A DNA stretch of 54,441 nucleotides, taken from positions 1 to 54,441 of the forward strand of contig JAFPWS010000030.1 of assembly GCA_017412705.1 (NCBI GenBank). The letters run 5' to 3'. The position numbers and the translations under genes were made by a program. This document shows, piece by piece, positions 51,026 to 54,441 of the stretch. Position 1 is the first letter of the stretch; the number at the start of each line of letters is the position of its first letter. This DNA comes from Prevotella sp. GTDB taxonomy: Bacteria; Bacteroidota; Bacteroidia; Bacteroidales; Bacteroidaceae. Below the pieces are notes generated by a model. The model was not told the origin of the DNA. It made no database searches and worked only from the letters and a program-made list of their open reading frames with translations.

Positions 51026-51625
51026 ATGCGTCGCATACTTCCCTATATTGCCCTTGCGTTGGCTGTGGCCCAGCTGCTGCTCATGCTCGGCTCGTGGCTC
51101 TATAGCGCAGCCTTCCCCTCCAGTGGTGTCCACTCGCTGCTCTCCGGCGAGGGCCTCCGCTGGTTCCTGGGGCGCTATGCCGCTATGCTGGCATCGCCCC
51201 TGATGGTATGGATAGTGTTGCTCTCCATGGCTGTGGGGACCCTGCGCAGTAGCGGACTGCTGCGCCTGACAGGCTCTGACCGACAGCGCCCGGGCTATCG
51301 CGAGCTGCGTGCCCTCTGGCTCTCGCTGGCCTTCCTCGTGGTCTACGTCGGTGCTGTGCTGCTGCTCTCCGTCACCCCTCATGCCGTGCTGCTCTCGGCA
51401 GTGGGAACCCTCTGGCCGTCGCCCTTCTCCGCCAGCCTCGTACCCGTCATCGCCTTCGGACTCATGGTGTTCGCAAGCCTCTATGGCATCATTGCCGGCA
51501 CCTTCCCCACGCTGGCCAGCGTCTATGAATCATTATTACAAGGTATTCGCATCGCAGCACCCCTTCTGCTGTTCTACGTTTTATTAACACAATTCTATTA
51601 CTCCGTCCTGTTCGTCATTCCTTAA
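51026..51625 (+). CDS. integral membrane protein, about five helices
   Basis: The 199-aa protein has hydrophobic stretches near residues 6-26, 47-70, 95-118, 120-145 and 170-195, with Arg/Asp-rich turns. It vaguely resembles short AbgT-like proteins annotated in Prevotella, yet it is far too short for a complete AbgT transporter (about 500 aa), so I leave the function open. It lies downstream of the response regulator and upstream of the flavodoxin promoter. Confidence 0.6.
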   Translation: MRRILPYIALALAVAQLLLMLGSWLYSAAFPSSGVHSLLSGEGLRWFLGRYAAMLASPLMVWIVLLSMAVGTLRSSGLLRLTGSDRQRPGYRELRALWLSLAFLVVYVGAVLLLSVTPHAVLLSAVGTLWPSPFSASLVPVIAFGLMVFASLYGIIAGTFPTLASVYESLLQGIRIAAPLLLFYVLLTQFYYSVLFVIP

Positions 51626-51641
51626 ACCCTCATTTTTAGGT

Positions 51642-51673
51642 ATTGTGGCTTTGCTTTTTTCTCCTTACCTTTG
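51642..51673 (+). promoter_or_regulatory. promoter of the flavodoxin gene
   Basis: ATTG (51642-51645), 20 bases, TACCTTTG (51666-51673). Start near 51680 gives a leader of about 38 bases. Confidence 0.65.
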
Positions 51674-51717
51674 CATCGTCAAAAACATTTTAACCACATA
51701 AACAGACAAAATAAGAA

Positions 51718-52212
51718 ATGAGTAAGACTATTGTAATCTACGGTTCCTCAACCGGAACCTGCGAGGCCATCGCAGAGAAAATTGCACAGAAGCTGGGCTG
51801 CGAGGCCCTCAACGTACAAGAGCTGACAGCCGACATCGTCGCTGCCAACCAGAACCTTATCCTCGGTACTTCTACCTGGGGTGCAGGCGAGTTGCAGGAC
51901 GACTGGTACGACGGACTCAGCGTGCTGAAGGACGCCGACCTCTCCGGCAAGACCATTGCCCTCTTTGGCTGTGGCGACTGCTCAACCTACAGCGACACCT
52001 TCGTCGGTGGCATCGGCGAGCTCTACGACGGCATCAAGCAGAGTGGTGCACAGTTCATCGGTGCTGTACCCACCGACGGCTACACCTTCGACGACTCTTC
52101 TGCCGTTGTCGATGGCAAGTTCATCGGACTGCCCCTCGACGACATCAACGAGGACGACAAGACCGACGCCCGCATCGATGCCTGGGTAGCACAAATCTCA
52201 CCGAGCCTGTAA
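51718..52212 (+). CDS. fldA: flavodoxin
   Basis: The 164-aa protein is a short-to-long-chain flavodoxin with the FMN phosphate loop IYGSSTGTCEAIAEKIA, the aromatic loop GTSTWGAGELQDDWYDG, and the GCGDCSTYSDTF segment. It carries single electrons in the cytoplasm at low potential and can replace ferredoxin when iron is short. It is followed by a DUF2023 gene, a pairing I recall from other Bacteroidales. Confidence 0.95.
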   Translation: MSKTIVIYGSSTGTCEAIAEKIAQKLGCEALNVQELTADIVAANQNLILGTSTWGAGELQDDWYDGLSVLKDADLSGKTIALFGCGDCSTYSDTFVGGIGELYDGIKQSGAQFIGAVPTDGYTFDDSSAVVDGKFIGLPLDDINEDDKTDARIDAWVAQISPSL

Positions 52213-52264
52213 AACAGTAGGGCCAGAGCCCTGAACTAAGTTAACAATTAAAAACAAGGAATCA

Positions 52265-52621
52265 ATGAATGGAATGCCGATAGACATGAAGGTGCTGATG
52301 AATCACATCTACGAATACAAGAAAGGTGTTCGCCAGATGGTGTTGTTCACCATGAACAAGCGTTACGAGCAGTATGCCACCGAGCGCCTGCAACATCAGA
52401 ACATCCCCTACATTCTTCAGCCCGCAGGCAAGAACACCCTCAACCTCTATTTTGGTCGTCGCGAGTGTCTCGATGCCATCCGTCTCATCGTCAACCGTCC
52501 GCTCAACGAGCTCACCCCCGAGGAGGACTTCATTCTGGGTGCCATGCTTGGCTACGACCTCTGCGCGCAGTGCCAGCGCTACTGTGAGCGCAAGTGTCGC
52601 CACTGCCAGCAGGTGCAGTGA
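52265..52621 (+). CDS. DUF2023 family protein
   Basis: The 118-aa protein matches DUF2023: KVLMNHIYEYKKGVRQMVLFT, a middle PAGKNTLNLYFGRRECLD, and a Cys-rich C-terminus with CAQCQRYCERKCRHC (five Cys), which probably binds a metal or an iron-sulfur group. It lies 52 bases after flavodoxin, under the same promoter. It may be a redox partner or a maturation factor of flavodoxin. Confidence 0.85.
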   Translation: MNGMPIDMKVLMNHIYEYKKGVRQMVLFTMNKRYEQYATERLQHQNIPYILQPAGKNTLNLYFGRRECLDAIRLIVNRPLNELTPEEDFILGAMLGYDLCAQCQRYCERKCRHCQQVQ

Positions 52622-52689
52622 GCCGCCTTCTTCATGATATATATATACAAAATCATAAATCATAAAGTATTTGTTTAGTTTAGTAAGAG

Positions 52690-52722
52690 GGGCTTGCCGT
52701 GAGGCAAGCCCTTTGCTGTTTG
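52690..52722 (+). terminator. intrinsic terminator after the flavodoxin operon
   Basis: GGGCTTGCC (52690-52698) and GGCAAGCCC (52703-52711) form a perfect 9-base stem with a GTGA loop, followed by TTTGCTGTTT. Confidence 0.85.
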
Positions 52723-52833
52723 TGTGCGCTCAGTCGCCAAAGTGTAAAAGTGACTTGTTTAATGTTATGCAAATAATCAGTTGACTACCAAACTTTTCAC
52801 CTTTTAAATAATAGGTTTTTCAAATAATTTTCG

Positions 52834-52841
52834 TACCTTTG
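52834..52841 (+). promoter_or_regulatory. -7 box of the UpxY leader
   Basis: TACCTTTG at 52834-52841 is a perfect Bacteroidetes -7 box; the -33 region is weak (GGTTTTTC). It drives the long leader of the UpxY-like gene. Confidence 0.6.
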
Positions 52842-52847
52842 CCACCG

Positions 52848-53300
52848 AATTCTCGTATGCACTGATACGGAAGCTATTTTGAACGTGTTCATGACCGCTG
52901 AAGATTGGTGATAGCCTACGCCGAAGCCAAAAGGGCGCAACAATCCCCTGAGGCGGCTGGGTGGGTAGCGGGTCTTCAGACATTTTGAAGGCGTTTACAA
53001 GACGCTTTGTTCTATACGCACTGTAATCTTGCAAATTAACAGCTATTTCTGTATGGAACACGGCAACGGTAGATGCTCTGGGTATGTTTATAAGCAGCCC
53101 CTTATAGCGTGGTAGGGCGTATTCCGTCTTATCACATTTGGGGGTACTATATATTCATATCGGCGTGGGCTCTGAAGTTGTCTGTTCGACAGAAATAGGC
53201 AATGCAAGAGCCTCAGTGCGTGGAATGGACAACAGACGTTCTCACGCTTTCTTTATGTCTTAGCGCCAGCATTCTGGCAGTCATAAAGAGTGATACCGAT
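52848..53300 (+). ncRNA. long structured leader RNA before the UpxY-like gene
   Basis: About 450 bases without a convincing gene separate the promoter from the antiterminator gene. Pairings seen by eye: 52854-52858 with 52865-52869; CTTCA (52974-52978) with TGAAG (52986-52990); GCGT (52991-52994) with ACGC (53002-53005). In addition, 52898-52904 (CTGAAGA) is a perfect inverse of 52973-52979 (TCTTCAG), with nearby GACCGCT and AGCGGGTC, which would exclude the CTTCA hairpin. Two exclusive structures fit an attenuator on which UpxY-like proteins act. A reverse-strand open frame (52804-53061) exists but has no promoter and I reject it as a gene. Confidence 0.55.
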
Positions 53301-54095
53301 ATGGATGCACAATCCACAGTTGACGCGGTAGAAACTGACGATTCTGGGCTTACCCCCAGTACTATCCCCGGAGGGTGCGACGATGCACAAAATGGGGTGT
53401 CGGTAGGAAACATGCCTGAGCCAAAGGCCAATCACGAGTGGTATGTGTTCCGTGCCAGCTATGGGCGTGAGGAGAAGGCCGAGACCATTTTCAAGGGCTT
53501 TGACATAGTAACATATATCCCCCGCCATACCATTTACATACGAATCAAGAACCGTGTCAAGTCAGTCACCAAGAATCTGTTGCCCAACTTTGTCTTTGCC
53601 TATCTCACTAAGGAGGAAGCCGAGTTGTACACCAAGGGCTATCGGTCGGATGGCGACATGTTTCAATCCAAGTCGGTTGATGACAAGAAGAACATCACAG
53701 AGTTGACTCATATCATCTCCTATTATTACGACCATTTCAACAAGGGTGAGGACGGGAGGAACCCACCGCTCACCATTCCATTCGGAGCGATGACGCAGTT
53801 TTATATCGCCACCCGTACTGAGAAAGATGTAATGCCTGTCAATGAGCGGGAATACAAGATTGGCGAGGAGGTCGTGGTAACGTCTGGCGAGTTCAAAGGA
53901 CTGCGGGGCAAGGTTATCCGTGAGCTTAAGAGCAAAGGGAAGCTGCAGATACAATTTGTCACTGGCGAAGCTCCTGCCACGTCCAACGGGAAAGCCAAGC
54001 GCCGATTGCTTTTCAAGCTGCCATGCCTTGGTGACTTCTGTTCCGCATCCATCCCTGTAGAATATTTTATCCAAGCAGATAGTGTTAAGTGTTAA
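53301..54095 (+). CDS. UpxY-like NusG paralogue (transcription antiterminator)
   Basis: The protein has a NusG N-terminal domain (WYVFRASYGREEKAETIF, then a conserved PRHTIYIRIKN and NLLPNFVFAYL) and a KOW motif (VVVTSGEFKGLRGKVIREL). In Bacteroides, UpxY proteins are the first gene of each capsule locus and prevent early termination in the leader. At 264 aa it is longer than the roughly 170-190 aa usual, because of an N-terminal extension and a loop (near 170-185). The start is uncertain: ATG at 53202, 53301 or 53412; the last, after GGTAGGAAAC, best fits the domain start. The polysaccharide genes would lie beyond the window. Confidence 0.75.
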   Translation: MDAQSTVDAVETDDSGLTPSTIPGGCDDAQNGVSVGNMPEPKANHEWYVFRASYGREEKAETIFKGFDIVTYIPRHTIYIRIKNRVKSVTKNLLPNFVFAYLTKEEAELYTKGYRSDGDMFQSKSVDDKKNITELTHIISYYYDHFNKGEDGRNPPLTIPFGAMTQFYIATRTEKDVMPVNEREYKIGEEVVVTSGEFKGLRGKVIRELKSKGKLQIQFVTGEAPATSNGKAKRRLLFKLPCLGDFCSASIPVEYFIQADSVKC

Positions 54096-54129
54096 TGGTT
54101 AAGGGTTATGGTTCTCTCGGTGACGCGGA

Positions 54130-54217
54130 GTTTGTCGGCATGTAACTACCGGTTTCTCGGCATGAAACTACCAGTTTCTCGGTAGGAAACCCTTGCTTTG
54201 TCGGTACCAAACTTCAG
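54130..54217. repeat. 22-bp tandem repeat after the UpxY-like gene
   Basis: Units at 54130, 54152, 54174 and about 54196 have a 22-base period. The clearest reads GTTTCTCGGCATGAAACTACCA, with an internal GTTTC/GAAAC inverse. The sequence is unlike the arrays at 459 and 42669 but the period is the same. Confidence 0.75.
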
Positions 54218-54441
54218 CTCGGGCCGCCGTTCCCTCGTTGTCAGTGCAAAGGTACGACCTCTTTTGTCGGCAACTGCGCTCGTTGGCGTTCCTTCGCCCT
54301 TCTTGGGGAACAATTTCCACGGTTCGCAGAGATATTCGACGATGAGTTCGACCTTCTGGCCCAACATCCTGCGCAGGTTGCCCGGTGAAGGGCGCTTCAA
54401 CCTGCCCCACATACTACCTTCTCTCTCGTAGAGAGAAGTAC
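54218..54441. other. gene-poor right end with hairpin and antisense promoter box
   Basis: No gene is convincing here. A minus-strand TACCTTTG box (54246-54253) would drive transcription leftward into the repeats and the 3' end of the UpxY-like gene. A perfect hairpin CTTCTCTCT/AGAGAGAAG (54418-54426 and 54430-54438) lies at the edge. Two open frames, one on each strand, show no family features and I leave them out. Confidence 0.4.

Noticed and set aside
52804-53061. 85-aa leftward open frame in the UpxY leader
   Set aside because: No promoter or ribosome site; the region reads better as structured RNA.
54146-54412. 88-aa leftward open frame at the right edge
   Set aside because: It runs through tandem repeats and a promoter box, so it is unlikely to be translated.

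Overview
The window comes from a Bacteroidales chromosome, most likely Prevotella or a close relative. The clearest signs are promoters of the Bacteroidetes form (a TTTG box, 19-20 bases, then TAnnTTTG), weak or absent Shine-Dalgarno sites, and family-specific proteins: a UpxY-type NusG paralogue, DUF4923, DUF2023, class III fructose-bisphosphatase, and a Bacteroidetes sensor-kinase/regulator pair. GC is near 50 percent over the housekeeping part and clearly lower in parts of the accessory part.

Left part (1-3.6 kb): the 5' end of an HU-like DNA-binding protein, then a leftward group with a CHC2/Toprim primase-like protein, a probable DUF3987-type partner and two small overlapping unknown genes. 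Genes of this kind often sit in mobile or integrated elements of Bacteroidales.

Defence island (3.7-17.4 kb): this is the most interesting region. One leftward transcription unit has a recognisable promoter (9290-9321) and terminator (3714-3756). It encodes, in order, a RloA-like ABC ATPase, a RloB-like Toprim protein with an added winged-helix tail, a long prokaryotic Argonaute with no PIWI catalytic residues, and a 385-aa protein I do not recognise. Diverging from it, and preceded by a long self-complementary leader RNA (core 9640-9749), is a rightward type III-like restriction locus: a Res-type helicase whose nuclease motif looks degraded, an antisense PIN toxin/antitoxin pair with its own promoter, a beta-class adenine methyltransferase with an AT-rich specificity region, and an EVE-HNH endonuclease. 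I propose the RloA-RloB-Argonaute-385 aa unit as a composite and possibly undescribed defence system.

Housekeeping part (17.6-42.7 kb): rubrerythrin and asparaginase; a long leftward series purU-hisH-hisA-hisF-hisIE-ftsE-lysC-lysA-two glycosyltransferases-fbp-folK-M64 peptidase; a second leftward series GHL10-ruvC-ABC ATPase-clpC-DUF4923; and rightward cstA, a small outer-membrane barrel, nadC and an M23 lipoprotein peptidase.

Right part (42.7-54.4 kb): a RelA/SpoT homologue with a degenerate hydrolase domain, transcribed from a promoter carried in a 76-bp tandem duplication; KDG kinase, a DUF4177 mini-protein and KDPG aldolase; a 1029-aa hybrid sensor kinase with its response regulator; a membrane protein; flavodoxin with DUF2023; then a structured leader and a UpxY-like antiterminator that probably opens an exopolysaccharide locus beyond the window. 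Tandem repeats with a 22-bp period occur in three separate intergenic regions, and several repeat types appear to have been translated into proteins. I saw no tRNA, rRNA, CRISPR array or complete insertion sequence.
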